A stretch of DNA of 64,000 nt from Nocardia sp. NRRL S-836 (GTDB lineage Bacteria > Actinomycetota > Actinomycetes > Mycobacteriales > Pseudonocardiaceae), in NCBI RefSeq assembly GCF_001279525.1, contig NZ_LGDY01000138.1, positions 133,917 to 197,916 of the forward strand. The letters run 5' to 3'. The position numbers and the translations under genes were made by a program. Every line of letters starts with the position of its first letter. Within the stretch, counting starts at the first letter, position 1. Of this stretch, positions 44,264 through 53,682 are shown one piece after another. Below the pieces are notes generated by a model, which saw nothing but the letters and a program-made list of their open reading frames with translations, made no database searches and had not been told where the DNA came from.

Positions 44264-44563
44264 ATGGCGACCGACTACGACGCGCCGCGTCGCAGCGAGG
44301 CGGACGAACTCGCTGAGGACTCCCTCGAGGAGTTGAAGGCCCGGCGGAACGAGACGCAGTCCGGCGTCGTCGACGTCGACGAGGACGCGAGTGCGGAGAA
44401 CTTCGAGCTCCCGGGCGCCGACCTGTCCGGCGAGGAGCTCACGTTCAAGGTGCTGCCCAAGCAGGCCGACGAGTTCACCTGCTCGAAGTGCTTCCTGGTG
44501 CACCACCGCAGCAGGCTTGCCGAGGACAACAACGGCGTGTACATCTGCCGCGACTGTGCCTGA
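44264..44563 (+). CDS. DUF4193 zinc-type protein
   Basis: 99 residues from ATG 44264 (a GTG at 44255 is in frame but the homologues begin MATDYDAPR). An acidic N-terminal two-thirds is followed by a zinc-ribbon-like C-terminus: FTCSKCFLVHHRSRLA and YICRDCA give two CxxC pairs. DUF4193 proteins are conserved across actinobacteria and resemble small RNA polymerase or sigma-associated ribbons in size, but their role is unknown. Followed by a bidirectional terminator. Confidence 0.9.
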   Translation: MATDYDAPRRSEADELAEDSLEELKARRNETQSGVVDVDEDASAENFELPGADLSGEELTFKVLPKQADEFTCSKCFLVHHRSRLAEDNNGVYICRDCA

Positions 44564-44603
44564 GCCACGCGGCTGACGGACAGTCCGGAAGCCGCCGGTG
44601 ACG

Positions 44604-44638
44604 AACTGGGCGCTCACCCGCACGGGTGGCGCCCAGTT
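44604..44638. terminator. Bidirectional terminator hairpin
   Basis: AACTGGGCGC-T-CACCC pairs with GGGTG-GCGCCCAGTT, one bulged base and a 4-base loop, between the DUF4193 gene (stop 44563) and the convergent DUF3093 gene (stop 44663). Confidence 0.75.
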
Positions 44639-44662
44639 GTGTCTTCACCGCACCGCTGAACT

Positions 44663-45124
44663 TCAGCCTTTCAGGGCAGCGGCGAGCCGCTCGGGGTGCC
44701 GGGTGCTCACCAGCCAGTAGGGCGTCGGGTCCTCGGGGTCCGTCACCCGCACGCGCACCATGTGCTTGACCCAGCCGCGGTGCAGCACGAACGCCGCCGG
44801 GTCGAGCTCACGGCCCATGGCGGCACGCCGCCCGTCCGGCCCGATGACCTCGACCTCGCCCAGCAGCGACAACGGGATGTGCGCCTCGCCCACCCGCAGC
44901 TCACCGCCGGACACCTCGACCTTCGTCGAGCCCATGCGCACGATCAGGACGAGCGTCAGCGGCAGCAGGACGGCGTACGGCAGCCAGGACCGCACACCGG
45001 GGAAACCCATGTGCACCTCGGCGGCCAGCAGGACGGCGGCCAGCAGCGGCAGCGGCCAGAACCACCACGTCACGTACAGGCGCTCGCGGTGGGTCGTAGT
45101 GGCGGTCACGGCAGTCTCACTCAC
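44663..45124 (-). CDS. DUF3093 membrane protein
   Basis: 153 residues from GTG 45124. Two membrane helices (about 18-36 and 44-63: [37 protein letters not shown]) followed by a soluble, PH-like domain ([37 protein letters not shown]). DUF3093 proteins are conserved next to dut in actinobacteria; function unknown. The reading continues far upstream to 46297 but that part is antisense to dut and the DUF3710 gene. Its start is only 24 bp from the divergent dut start. Confidence 0.87.
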   Translation of the reverse strand: MSETAVTATTTHRERLYVTWWFWPLPLLAAVLLAAEVHMGFPGVRSWLPYAVLLPLTLVLIVRMGSTKVEVSGGELRVGEAHIPLSLLGEVEVIGPDGRRAAMGRELDPAAFVLHRGWVKHMVRVRVTDPEDPTPYWLVSTRHPERLAAALKG

Positions 45125-45130
45125 GTCGTC

Positions 45131-45140
45131 AGGGTAATCT
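45131..45140. promoter_or_regulatory. Overlapping divergent -10 elements (DUF3093 / dut)
   Basis: TACCCT on the minus strand (45136-45131) lies 6 bases before GTG 45124, and TAATCT on the plus strand (45135-45140) lies 8 bases before GTG 45149; they share the central TA. Both genes lack ribosome binding sites, so both are probably leaderless. Confidence 0.5.
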
Positions 45141-45148
45141 CGGCCGCC

Positions 45149-45631
45149 GTGTCCAGCGTCGAGGTGTTGCTGACCCGGCTCGATCCGGGGGTTCCCGTGC
45201 CCGCCTACGCCCGTCCCGGCGACGCGGGCGCCGATCTGGTCACCACGTCGGACGTGGTCATTCCACCAGGCGAGCGCGCGGTGGTCGGCACCGGTGTCGC
45301 GATCGCGCTCCCCGCGGGGTTCGCCGGTTTCGTGCACCCCCGTTCCGGCCTCGCCGCGCGGGTGGGGTTGAGCGTGGTCAACACGCCGGGGACGATCGAC
45401 TCCGGCTACCGCGGTGAGATCCGCGTTTGCCTCGTGAACCATGATCTGCGTGAGCCGATCGCGCTCTCGCGCGGCGACCGGATCGCCCAGCTCGTCGTCC
45501 AACGCGTCGAGCACGCGGTGTTCCGCGAGGTCACCGCGCTGCCGGAGACGGAACGCGGCGCGGGCGGCTACGGCTCGACCGGCGGGCACGTGGTGCTCGC
45601 CAGCACAGCACTCACAGAGACCGAGGGGTAA
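45149..45631 (+). CDS. dut: dUTP diphosphatase
   Basis: Hydrolyses dUTP to dUMP and pyrophosphate, keeping uracil out of DNA and supplying dTMP synthesis. 160 residues, trimeric family. All five motifs are present: PGDAGADL near 22, VHPRSGLA near 63, GTIDSGYRG near 82, [11 protein letters not shown] near 106 and the flexible C-terminal [10 protein letters not shown] near 138. GTG 45149 has no ribosome binding site but a -10 element 8 bases upstream. It ends 3 bp before the DUF3710 gene. Confidence 0.95.
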   Translation: MSSVEVLLTRLDPGVPVPAYARPGDAGADLVTTSDVVIPPGERAVVGTGVAIALPAGFAGFVHPRSGLAARVGLSVVNTPGTIDSGYRGEIRVCLVNHDLREPIALSRGDRIAQLVVQRVEHAVFREVTALPETERGAGGYGSTGGHVVLASTALTETEG

Positions 45632-45634
45632 GGG

Positions 45635-46246
45635 ATGTTCGGAAGGCGCCGCAAGCGCGGTCGTCACTCCGCGGGCGGGGTCGACGCCGGCCTGGAGAAC
45701 GACGAGTTCCTCGACGACGCGGAAGGCCCGTGGGACTCGACGGTCGCGCCGAAGGACGACGTCCAGCGGCTCGACCTGGGTTCGGTGCTGCTGCCGATGC
45801 CGGACGAGGCCCAGCTGCAGGTCGAGATGGACCAGCAGACCGGTGCCGTGCGCGCGGTGCACATCCTCACTCCCGTCGGCCAGCTGACCGTGAGCGCGTT
45901 CGCCGCGCCGAAGTCCGGCGGCCTGTGGAAGGAGGTCGGCGCCGAGCTGATCGTCGGCCTCAAGGAGGACGGCGCCCGCATCAACCGCGAGAACGGCGAG
46001 TGGGGCGAGGAGATCACCGCGCGCAACCAGGGCGTGCAGATCCTCTTCGTCGGCATCGACGGCCCGCGCTGGATGCTGCGCGGCGTCGCGGCCGGCCCCG
46101 AGGAGCACTTCGCGCAGAACGCCGAGGCGTTGCGCGAGATGATCCGCGGCACCGTGGTCGTGCGCGGTGAGCAGCCGATGCCGCCCCGCACCCCGCTGCC
46201 CGTCGAGCTGCCGGAGGCGATCGCCCGGCAGATCCAGCAGGGCTAG
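45635..46246 (+). CDS. DUF3710 protein
   Basis: 203 residues from ATG 45635. A basic/acidic N-terminus (FGRRRKRGRHS) leads to the conserved core RLDLGSVLLPMPDEAQLQVE, LWKEVGAELIVGLKEDGARI and GPRWMLRGVAAG. No membrane segment. DUF3710 proteins follow dut in most actinobacteria; role unknown. Transcribed with dut. Confidence 0.9.
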   Translation: MFGRRRKRGRHSAGGVDAGLENDEFLDDAEGPWDSTVAPKDDVQRLDLGSVLLPMPDEAQLQVEMDQQTGAVRAVHILTPVGQLTVSAFAAPKSGGLWKEVGAELIVGLKEDGARINRENGEWGEEITARNQGVQILFVGIDGPRWMLRGVAAGPEEHFAQNAEALREMIRGTVVVRGEQPMPPRTPLPVELPEAIARQIQQG

Positions 46247-46259
46247 TACCGCCACACCG

Positions 46260-46922
46260 CTAGCGCGCCTTCGCTTCCTGCCACGCCTGCACCGCACGCC
46301 CCAGCGCGTGCGGGTAGGCGGCCAGCGTCGTCGTCACGAGGACAGCGCGCGGGAGGGCGTCCGCCCACGCCCGCGCGACCTCGACCGGGTGCACGGGGTC
46401 GTCGGTGCACCCGACGATCCCCGTCGGCACGTCGAGGGTCTTGAGCTCCTCCAGGGTGGGGGCGGTGGACTCGGCCGCCTCCAGCAGGTGCGGCACGAGC
46501 TGGTCGCCGTAGCCGTGCCAGGCGCGGTGCAGCTCGTCGCGCAGCCAGCCGGACGTGCCCGCGAGCGCCGCGTCGATCCCTTGTGCGGCAACGACCTGCG
46601 CGCTCGCCCTGGCCGCGAGCGCCGCGGGTGCGCCGTCGGGTGCGCCGCTCCAGGCCGGCAGCGCCAGCACGAGTCCCGCGCACCGGTCCGGGTTGCGCAC
46701 CGCCCACGCGGCGGCGACGTGCGCCCCGAGCGAGACGCCGCCGACCACGATCGGGTGGCTTGTCCGGGCATTTTCGAGCGCCGTCAACCGTTCACTGAGT
46801 GTACGAACGTGTGGAGCGTCAAAAGTGGCTCCGACCTGCGACAACGGGTCGGCGAACACGGAACGGACAAACACCGCGTCCGAGGCGGTGCCGGGCAGCA
46901 GGAGAACTGTCTCGACAGGCAC
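46260..46922 (-). CDS. Alpha/beta hydrolase
   Basis: 220 residues from GTG 46922. Fold landmarks: LLLPGTASDAVF near 6 (oxyanion region), nucleophile elbow GGVSLGAHVAAAW near 60-72, Asp region GIVGCTDDPVHPVEVA near 168 and His in AAYPHALGRA near 203. It is the counterpart, by position, of the hydrolase recalled between the DUF3710 and OB-fold genes of mycobacteria. Substrate unknown. Confidence 0.87.
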   Translation of the reverse strand: MPVETVLLLPGTASDAVFVRSVFADPLSQVGATFDAPHVRTLSERLTALENARTSHPIVVGGVSLGAHVAAAWAVRNPDRCAGLVLALPAWSGAPDGAPAALAARASAQVVAAQGIDAALAGTSGWLRDELHRAWHGYGDQLVPHLLEAAESTAPTLEELKTLDVPTGIVGCTDDPVHPVEVARAWADALPRAVLVTTTLAAYPHALGRAVQAWQEAKAR

Positions 46923-47005
46923 GGCCGAGATTGTCGGCCCTCCTGCGTACCCTCACTGTCAGACGGTCCACACCACGGGCCACCTGAGCACTGCAGGAGT
47001 CGGGG

Positions 47006-47371
47006 ATGGGCGGCTATTGGCACCGCTTGGTGCGTCGCTTGACCAGCGATGTCGCCGAGCTCGACGCGGACGACCTGTCGCGAAAAGCGGAGGCCGTCGG
47101 CGCGGTGAAAGCCTGCGACTGCAAGTCCGGTGAGGAGGTCACCGTCCTCGGCAGGCTCCGCAGCGTGGAGCTCTGCCCGCGGGACGCGGCCGCCACATTG
47201 GAAGCGGAGCTCTACGACGGCACCGAGGGCGTCACCCTCGTCTGGCTCGGCCGCCGTCGCATCGCGGGCATCGAACCGGGCCGCACGATCAAGGCCCGTG
47301 GCCGCATCGCCGTGCGCGACGGGCGCAAGGTGCTCTACAACCCCTATTACGAGTTGCAGACCGCTTCATGA
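47006..47371 (+). CDS. OB-fold nucleic-acid-binding protein
   Basis: 121 residues from ATG 47006 with AGGAG upstream. The second half (EEVTVLGRLRSVELCPR; LEAELYDGTEGVTLVWLGRR; GIEPGRTIKARGRI) has the five-strand pattern of an OB fold like the RecG wedge or tRNA-binding type. It may bind single-stranded nucleic acid. Its stop overlaps the DUF3159 start (ATGA). Conserved gene pair in actinobacteria. Confidence 0.88.
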   Translation: MGGYWHRLVRRLTSDVAELDADDLSRKAEAVGAVKACDCKSGEEVTVLGRLRSVELCPRDAAATLEAELYDGTEGVTLVWLGRRRIAGIEPGRTIKARGRIAVRDGRKVLYNPYYELQTAS

Positions 47372-48129
47372 CTTCAGCCAAGACCGAAGAAAAGCAGCCC
47401 ACCGTCCTCGAACAGATGGGCGGAGTGAGCGGCATGCTCTACTCCTCGCTGCCCGTCGTCGTCTTCGTGATCGTCAACTTCGCCGCCAAGAACCTCATGG
47501 CCGCGATCATCAGCGCCCTCGCGGCGGCCGTGGTGATCGGCGTGGTGCTGGCCGTCCGCAAGGGCACGGTCCAGCCCGCGATCTCCGCCGTCTTCGGCGT
47601 CGGCATCGCCGCGTTCATCGCCTACAAGACCGGTGAGGCCAAGGGCTTCTTCCTGTTCGGCATCTGGCAGAGCGTCGTCTACGGCAGCGCCTTCCTGCTG
47701 TCGATCATCGTGCGCTGGCCGCTGGCCGGCGTGATCTGGACGTTCCTCAACGGCAGGGACCGCTCCTGGCGTGCCGACAAGGCCTCGGTCCGCGACTACG
47801 ACATCGCCACCTTCGTCTGGGCCCTCGTCTTCTTCGCGCGCTTCATCGTGCAGCGCTGGCTCTACGAGGAGGACCAGGTCGGCTGGCTGGCCGTCGCCCG
47901 CCTCGGCATGGGCTACCCGCTGATGGCCATCGCCCTGCTCGCCACCGTCTGGGCCGTCCGCAGGGCCGACAAGCGCCTGAAGGCCGCGGAGGAAGCCGAA
48001 GAGGAGGCCAGGCTCGCCGCGGAGGCGGACGAGGTCCTCGCCCGCACGGCCGACGACCTGCTGACGCCCGACATGGACGAGCTCCAGCGCACCGTCGAGA
48101 AGGAGTCGCGCGACAGGTCCCGCGACTGA
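47368..48129 (+). CDS. DUF3159 membrane protein
   Basis: 253 residues from ATG 47368. Five or six membrane helices (about 25-210: LPVVVFVIVNFAAKNLM; AVVIGVVLAVRKG; AISAVFGVGIAAFIAY; FLFGIWQSVVYGSAFLLSII; YPLMAIALLATVWAV), then a charged coiled-coil-like tail of about 45 residues (ADKRLKAAEEAEEEARLAA). Conserved in actinobacteria next to the OB-fold gene; function unknown. Followed by a terminator. Confidence 0.9.
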   Translation: MTSAKTEEKQPTVLEQMGGVSGMLYSSLPVVVFVIVNFAAKNLMAAIISALAAAVVIGVVLAVRKGTVQPAISAVFGVGIAAFIAYKTGEAKGFFLFGIWQSVVYGSAFLLSIIVRWPLAGVIWTFLNGRDRSWRADKASVRDYDIATFVWALVFFARFIVQRWLYEEDQVGWLAVARLGMGYPLMAIALLATVWAVRRADKRLKAAEEAEEEARLAAEADEVLARTADDLLTPDMDELQRTVEKESRDRSRD

Positions 48130-48156
48130 CGCCGGCGAACGACCACTGTTTCGAGT

Positions 48157-48190
48157 CCGGGCCGGGTCTCCTCACGGAGGTCCGGCCCGG
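48157..48190. terminator. Terminator after the DUF3159 gene
   Basis: CCGGGCCGG (48157-48165) pairs with CCGGCCCGG (48182-48190), with an inner CCTC-ACG-GAGG stem. It lies 28 bp past the DUF3159 stop and serves the plus strand. Confidence 0.6.
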
Positions 48191-48380
48191 TCCCGTTGGC
48201 GGGTACCTCTGGACAACGGGAGCTGCTCGGGTGTGTGGGCTGAGCTTCTGGTCGTGTTGCACGTCGGGGCCGACGGTCACGGCTCCCACGCGCGGCGGGC
48301 CTGGCTGAGGTCCGGCCCGGAGCCGTTGGCGGGTGGCTCTGGACAGCGGAAGCTGCTCGGGTGCGTGGACTGAGCTCCCG
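48177..48380. repeat. Duplicated 70-bp segment in a gene-free gap
   Basis: Bases 48181-48250 and 48311-48380 match at about 60 of 70 positions with no gap, exactly 130 bp apart (GTTGGCGGGT, CTCTGGACA, AGCTGCTCGGGTG in both). The 309-bp gap between the DUF3159 and LuxR genes holds nothing else I can recognise. Confidence 0.6.
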
Positions 48381-48438
48381 GCCGCGCTCCCCGTGCGGCC
48401 GGGCTCACGGTTGAGGTCGGCCTGATCGCGCCGTGTGC

Positions 48439-51027
48439 TCAGCGTCCGCCGATCACGGTCCGCAGCTCGCCGCGGCCGGTGATGCCGAGCACGCCGTAGA
48501 CCGCGTACAGGTGGTTGTCGACGGTGCGCTTCGAGGTGTGCAGCCGCTCGCCGATCTGCTGGTTGGTGAGACCGGCCGTGGCCAGGCGGGCGACCTCGGC
48601 CTGGCGGCGGGTCAGGTGGGTGAGGCCGGTCTCGCTCAGGGCGGGGGTGCGGGCGCCGTCGAAGCCGCGCATCAGCAGGGCCTGGCGGGCGGAGGCCTGG
48701 GAGGCCGCGCGGGCGTTGCCACGGAGGCGGTGCAGGCGGGCGGCGGACGCCAGGGCCTCCGCGGCGTACAGGGTGGCGCCCACGTGCAGGAAATCCGCCG
48801 CCACGGCCTCCAGCGCGGTGGGTGAGGCGCGCGCGAGCGCGGTCGCGTGTGCGGCGTAGGCCGCGGTCATCGGATCGTCCATTGTGGACGTGAGTGCGGT
48901 CAGGCGCCGTGCCGTGTTGACGCCGAAACGGGCGGCGTCGTGCAGGGCCATGACCTCACCGCTGTGCAGACCGAGCTCGGCGCACTCGTCGGCGGCGGTC
49001 ATGGCGGCGTCGGCGGCGCCGCGGACGTCACCGGCTCCGGCCAGCACCCACGAGCGGGCGCGCGAGACCGAGGTTCCGGTGATGCGCCAGGCGGGGCGGC
49101 GCGCCCTTCCGGCGCGCGCCAGTGCCGCGGCGGCCAGGGTGGTGTCACCGGTGAGGGCGGCGGAGCAGGCGAGGCCCGCGAGGACCACCGCGTCGAAGAA
49201 CAGCGGAGCTTCATGAGGCGCCGGAACGCCTTCACGAGCCAGCCGCACGGCTTGCGTGCCGTGTCCGCGCATGCGCGCGCAGTGCGACAACACGCTGTAG
49301 AGCGCCGAGGCGGTGAACGTCCAACGCGGCTCGTCGGCAAGTGTGCTGTGGAGGCTCGACGCCAGCTCGTCGGCCTCTGCGAGACGACCGCCGAACGCGA
49401 GGGAGAAGCAACGCATCAGCAGCGTGCCGGTGTGCGGCGCCGGTGCGGATGCCTGCTCGCAGGCGGTGATCTCCGCTTCAGCATCGCGATAGCGACCCGC
49501 GTGCAGGAGGCACAACGCACGGTTCCGTCGCATGTAGACGGTCAGATGCGGCGCCACGGGCTGAAAAGTGCTCGCCAGTGCGACGGCGACGTGCCGGTGC
49601 TGCACCTCCGCCGTGGTCCGGACGACCTTCAACCGGTCGCGCAGGTCGTCCGGCAGACCGGGCACGTCGACCGCGTCCAGCACGGCGGCTGCCGCCGGGA
49701 CGTCACCGAGGCCGAAGTGCAGGTTCACGGACCTGACCACGCCCAGCCGCACCAGGTCGGCGGGCGCCAGCGGCCCGGTCATGGCCTCCGCCAGCGCCAC
49801 CTCGGCCGCGTCCGGTGCCCGCCCGCACCGCAGCACCTGACCCCACACGTGCCCGATCCGGCCCAGCCCGCCCGCGTCGGCGGCAGCACGGCACAGGCGC
49901 TCCGCGAGCGGAACGTCCCGCACGGCCCATGCCTGTTCGGCGGCCGTGGTCAGCAGGTCCAACGAGAGCGGCGCACCGCCGCCGAGCCGCCATGCGGCGA
50001 TGCGCATCAGGTCGTCGCGACGACGTGCGCCCATCGCCTCCAGACTTGCGGCCAGCGCGCGTTGGTGTGACTGCGCGCGCAACGGGGGACATGTGGCACG
50101 GAAGAACCTGCCGTGCAACGGATGCCCCAGTCGCACGACGGTCCGGTTCCCTGACGACGTGAACCGGATCAACCCGCGGGTTTCGAGGTCGTCCAGCGTC
50201 TCGTCGCGCACCAGCGACGCCGGCAGGTCCAGCTCCACCGGTTCGCAGTGGGCGAGCAGCTCCAGCGCGTGCAGGTCCACCGGCTCCAGGTCACCGAGGT
50301 CCGCCCGCACGAGCTCGGCGAGCCGCCCGCCGAGCTCGATCGGGCCGTGCCACGACCAGCTGCCGTCGTGCGCCCGCAGCACACCGGCCGCGTGCCCGGA
50401 GAGCACGAGCTCCCCGAGGTACAACGGGTTCCCCGCGCTGCCCGCCCAGAGCATCCGCGCCGACCGGTTGTCCACCGGGCCGCCCAGAAGACGTTCCAGC
50501 AGCTCGTCGGACTCCGCACGAGACAGCTCGCCGACCGGGCAGCGCCGCAGCAGTCCCTCCTGCCACAGCTCGGCACGCCCACCCGGCCGTGCGGTGATGA
50601 GGACACGTGCGTGCCCGTGCCGGATCACGTTGTGCAGCAGGCCGATGGACGCGTCGTCGAGCAGATGGGCGTCGTCGACGACGATGGCCAGCGGTGCCGG
50701 CTGTGCGAGCAGATGCTCGACCGCACGCCCGAGGGGGTTCGCGGTCCGCATGTCCGCGGGCAGCACCGCGGCCATCGCCCCGAACGGAACCCCTGACGCC
50801 GCAACGGTCGCACGGCACCACCACACCGTGACACCGGAACCCTCCAGGCGCTGCGCCACTTCGGCGGCCAACCGGGTCTTGCCCACCCCGGCCGGGCCGA
50901 CGAGCGCGGCACCCGGCCCGGTGAGCGCGGACAGCACGTCCGCGAGATCCTGCCGCCTGCCCGCGAACGGCCACCCGGTACCCGGTGCGCCGGGGAACGT
51001 CCGACCCGGGCTCGCGAGGGTGCGCAT
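48439..51027 (-). CDS. Large ATPase-LuxR (LAL) regulator, copy 2
   Basis: 862 residues from ATG 51027. N-terminal P-loop ATPase: Walker A GPAGVGKTRLAAEV near 41, Walker B APLAIVVDDAHLLDD near 113; a long helical repeat region with many Ala/Leu pairs; and a C-terminal LuxR helix-turn-helix (TRRQAEVARLATAGLTNQQI, then ERLHTSKRTVDNHLYAVYGV). This is the LAL layout of pathway-specific activators, which bind an inducer and use ATP to activate transcription. Its start overlaps the stop of the paralogous upstream gene (TGATG). Confidence 0.92.
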   Translation of the reverse strand: MRTLASPGRTFPGAPGTGWPFAGRRQDLADVLSALTGPGAALVGPAGVGKTRLAAEVAQRLEGSGVTVWWCRATVAASGVPFGAMAAVLPADMRTANPLGRAVEHLLAQPAPLAIVVDDAHLLDDASIGLLHNVIRHGHARVLITARPGGRAELWQEGLLRRCPVGELSRAESDELLERLLGGPVDNRSARMLWAGSAGNPLYLGELVLSGHAAGVLRAHDGSWSWHGPIELGGRLAELVRADLGDLEPVDLHALELLAHCEPVELDLPASLVRDETLDDLETRGLIRFTSSGNRTVVRLGHPLHGRFFRATCPPLRAQSHQRALAASLEAMGARRRDDLMRIAAWRLGGGAPLSLDLLTTAAEQAWAVRDVPLAERLCRAAADAGGLGRIGHVWGQVLRCGRAPDAAEVALAEAMTGPLAPADLVRLGVVRSVNLHFGLGDVPAAAAVLDAVDVPGLPDDLRDRLKVVRTTAEVQHRHVAVALASTFQPVAPHLTVYMRRNRALCLLHAGRYRDAEAEITACEQASAPAPHTGTLLMRCFSLAFGGRLAEADELASSLHSTLADEPRWTFTASALYSVLSHCARMRGHGTQAVRLAREGVPAPHEAPLFFDAVVLAGLACSAALTGDTTLAAAALARAGRARRPAWRITGTSVSRARSWVLAGAGDVRGAADAAMTAADECAELGLHSGEVMALHDAARFGVNTARRLTALTSTMDDPMTAAYAAHATALARASPTALEAVAADFLHVGATLYAAEALASAARLHRLRGNARAASQASARQALLMRGFDGARTPALSETGLTHLTRRQAEVARLATAGLTNQQIGERLHTSKRTVDNHLYAVYGVLGITGRGELRTVIGGR

Positions 51028-53576
51028 CAGCCCTGGCCGAAGAGTGCGCGCAGCCCACCCCGCCCGGTCACGCCCACTGCCGCGTACGTCGTGTGCAGGT
51101 GGTTGTCGACCGTGCGCTTGGCGATGGCGAGGCGGTCGGCGATCTCCGCGTTCGTCAGTCCCGCCACGGCCAGCCGCGCGATCTCCAGCTGGCGCGGCGT
51201 CAGCGCGACGAGCGTGCTCGTCACCACCAGGCCCGGCGTGGTCGCGCCGTCGAACGACTCGGCGAGCGCGGAAGCCTGCCGTTCCAGCCGGTCCGCCTCA
51301 CGGGGCCGGTCGTGCAGCCGGGACAGCCGGCTCGCCTCCGCGAGTGCTTCGGCAGCGAACAACGTGACACCGCACGCCAGGAACGCCGTCGCCACCTCCT
51401 CCAGTCCCGCCGGGTCACGCAACGCGCGCGCCTGCGCGTGAGAGGCATACGCGGTCGTGAGAGGGTCTTTCCGCGACTTCGCCAGCTCCAGCAAACGGGG
51501 TGAGGTGTCGGCACCGAAGCGTGCGGCGTCGTGCAACGACGCGACTTCCTCGGAGTGCGCGCCGTGGGCCCGTGCGGCGGCGGCGTTGCTCAACGCGGCT
51601 TGCATGGCCTCGTTGACCCGCCCCGCACCCGCGAGCACCCACGACCGTGCGGCACCGACGGCGAGCCGCGCGATCCGCCACGGGGGCCGCAACCCGGCCT
51701 CGGCCCGCGCCAGCACCCGTTCCGCACGGTCGGTCTGCCCCAGCAACGCGGCCCCCGCGGCGAACTCGGCCAGCAGCAGGACGTCCCACAGCATCGGCAG
51801 CACGTTCGACTCGGGAATGCCCTCCGTGGTGATCCGCACGGCCGCCGCGGCCCGTCCACGCAGGCGCGCGCTCTGGCTCAGCACCACCCGAGGCGGCACC
51901 TGGGTGGCCGGCCAGCGGTCCTCCTCGATCAGCTGCGCCAGTGCCCGCGCGGCTCGTTCCTCGGCGGTAGCGAGGTCTCCGGAGCGCAGGACGCTCTCGT
52001 CGCGCACCCCGTTCGCGGCGTGCACCAGAGACGGGAACTGTCCTGCCGCCGCGACGACCGCCTCGTGGTCGGCCTCGACCCGCGCGACCGCCTCGGCGTA
52101 GCGGCCGCTGAACCGGTCGGCGAACGCCAGCACCAGCCGTCCCGCGACCGCCGCCCAGCCCCCCTCGGCGGCCAGCAGCTCCCCGCCCAGCCGCGCGACC
52201 CGCACCGGCGCCGCCTGCACCGCGAACGCCAGGCCGACGAACAGGGCCGCGTGCTCCAGCTCGACCGGCAGGTCCGCCACGGTCACCTCGTCGATGACAG
52301 CGATAGCGGCCTCTTCGTCACCAAGGCCGAAGAACAGGTTGAACGCGCGCGTACAGCCGATCTGCACCAACGACGCCATGTCGCCGCCCGCCGCCATCGT
52401 CGCGGCGAGCACTTCCTCTGCCTGTGCGCACTGACGCCGGTACATCAGCACAAGACCGAGCACGAGCCCTGCCCGCCCCTGCGCGCCACGGGTCGTAGCG
52501 GCCCGCGCAAGCCGTTCCGCCAGCTCCCAGTCCTGCGCGGCGAGCGCCTGCTCGGCCGCCCGCGCGAGCACGTCCGGTGACTCCGCCGTGCCGCTGTCGA
52601 GTCGCCAGGTGGCGATCCGCACGGCGTCACCGGGCCGTGCCGCGCCACCGGCTTCGAGCCGGTCGGCCAACGCCCGGCGGTGCGCTCTCGCGCGCAACGT
52701 CGGACAGGTCGCTCGCAGCCGTGCGCTGTACAGCGGATGGGCAACGCGCGCACGCCCGTCGTCTCCCACCCGCACGAACCCCATGTCCACGAGGTCCTCC
52801 GGCGGCGGCATCAGCTCCGGTTCGAGCGGTTCGCCGTACGCCAGCAGCTCCAACGCCCGGCGCTGCGCCTCGGTGAGCCGCCCGAGGGTGAGGTCGACGA
52901 GCTCGGCGAGCCGTCCGGACAGCTCCGGCGGCCCGCCCCAGTGCCAGCCGCCCTCGCGGCCGGTGAGCGCGCCCGAGTGCCGCCCCGCCGCGACGAGCTC
53001 CCTGAGGTACAACGGGTTGCCCTGGCTGTTCGCCCACACCAGGCGCCGCGTCGAGGCGTCGGCCGGCCCGCCCAGCGCGGTCGCGAGCAACGTGTCCGCG
53101 TGCTCCCGGTCGAGCGCGTCGACGGCGACGACCGTCAGCCCCTCCAGCTCCCAGCCCGGCCGTGCCGTGCAGATCACGCGCGTCAGCCCGTGGCGCACGA
53201 CGTGCTGCAACACCGACAACGACGTGTCGTCGAGCAGATGCGCGTCATCGATCGACAACACCCGGCGCCCGCCGCCCGCGAGGTGGTCGGCCGCGGAGCG
53301 GATCGACGCCGCGGGCACCACACCGGGACCGGCCGGGCCCGCGGGCAGGTCGGCTGGCACGTGCGCGGCGAGGGCCCCGAGCGGAATCCGCGAGGTGGCG
53401 ACCGTGGCGTAGCACCGCGCCACGGGCAGCGGCGTGGCGGCGAGGACCTCCGCCGCCAGGCGCGTCTTGCCAACCCCGGGAGGCCCCGACAGCAGCACCG
53501 CGCCGTCCACGGCCAGCGCCCGCGCCGCCGCCCGCAGCTCGCCCTCGCGCCCGACCAGGGGCAACTGATCGCTCAC
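51027..53576 (-). CDS. Large ATPase-LuxR (LAL) regulator, copy 1
   Basis: 849 residues from GTG 53576. Walker A SGPPGVGKTRLAAEVLAATP near 34, Walker B RRVLSIDDAHLLDDTSL near 107, helical repeat region, and C-terminal LuxR domain (LTPRQLEIARLAVAGLTNAE, then RLAIAKRTVDNHLHTTYAAV). Similar along its whole length to the downstream gene, including the LYSARLRATCPTLRARAHRR segment, so the two arose by duplication and are translated together. The nearest non-regulatory gene is a ricin-domain protein on the other strand; the target genes are unknown. Confidence 0.92.
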   Translation of the reverse strand: MSDQLPLVGREGELRAAARALAVDGAVLLSGPPGVGKTRLAAEVLAATPLPVARCYATVATSRIPLGALAAHVPADLPAGPAGPGVVPAASIRSAADHLAGGGRRVLSIDDAHLLDDTSLSVLQHVVRHGLTRVICTARPGWELEGLTVVAVDALDREHADTLLATALGGPADASTRRLVWANSQGNPLYLRELVAAGRHSGALTGREGGWHWGGPPELSGRLAELVDLTLGRLTEAQRRALELLAYGEPLEPELMPPPEDLVDMGFVRVGDDGRARVAHPLYSARLRATCPTLRARAHRRALADRLEAGGAARPGDAVRIATWRLDSGTAESPDVLARAAEQALAAQDWELAERLARAATTRGAQGRAGLVLGLVLMYRRQCAQAEEVLAATMAAGGDMASLVQIGCTRAFNLFFGLGDEEAAIAVIDEVTVADLPVELEHAALFVGLAFAVQAAPVRVARLGGELLAAEGGWAAVAGRLVLAFADRFSGRYAEAVARVEADHEAVVAAAGQFPSLVHAANGVRDESVLRSGDLATAEERAARALAQLIEEDRWPATQVPPRVVLSQSARLRGRAAAAVRITTEGIPESNVLPMLWDVLLLAEFAAGAALLGQTDRAERVLARAEAGLRPPWRIARLAVGAARSWVLAGAGRVNEAMQAALSNAAAARAHGAHSEEVASLHDAARFGADTSPRLLELAKSRKDPLTTAYASHAQARALRDPAGLEEVATAFLACGVTLFAAEALAEASRLSRLHDRPREADRLERQASALAESFDGATTPGLVVTSTLVALTPRQLEIARLAVAGLTNAEIADRLAIAKRTVDNHLHTTYAAVGVTGRGGLRALFGQG

Positions 53577-53682
53577 AGCTGGTAAGTGCTCGGTTCCGCT
53601 CCGCAGATACCGGAACGACCGGGCGTGCGGCGAATTTCGCCCAACGGTGTATCAAGCCGGGCACGGCGAGCGTCGGGACCGC

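Noticed and set aside
44663..46297. 544-codon version of the DUF3093 gene
   Set aside because: All but the last 153 codons are antisense to dut and the DUF3710 gene.
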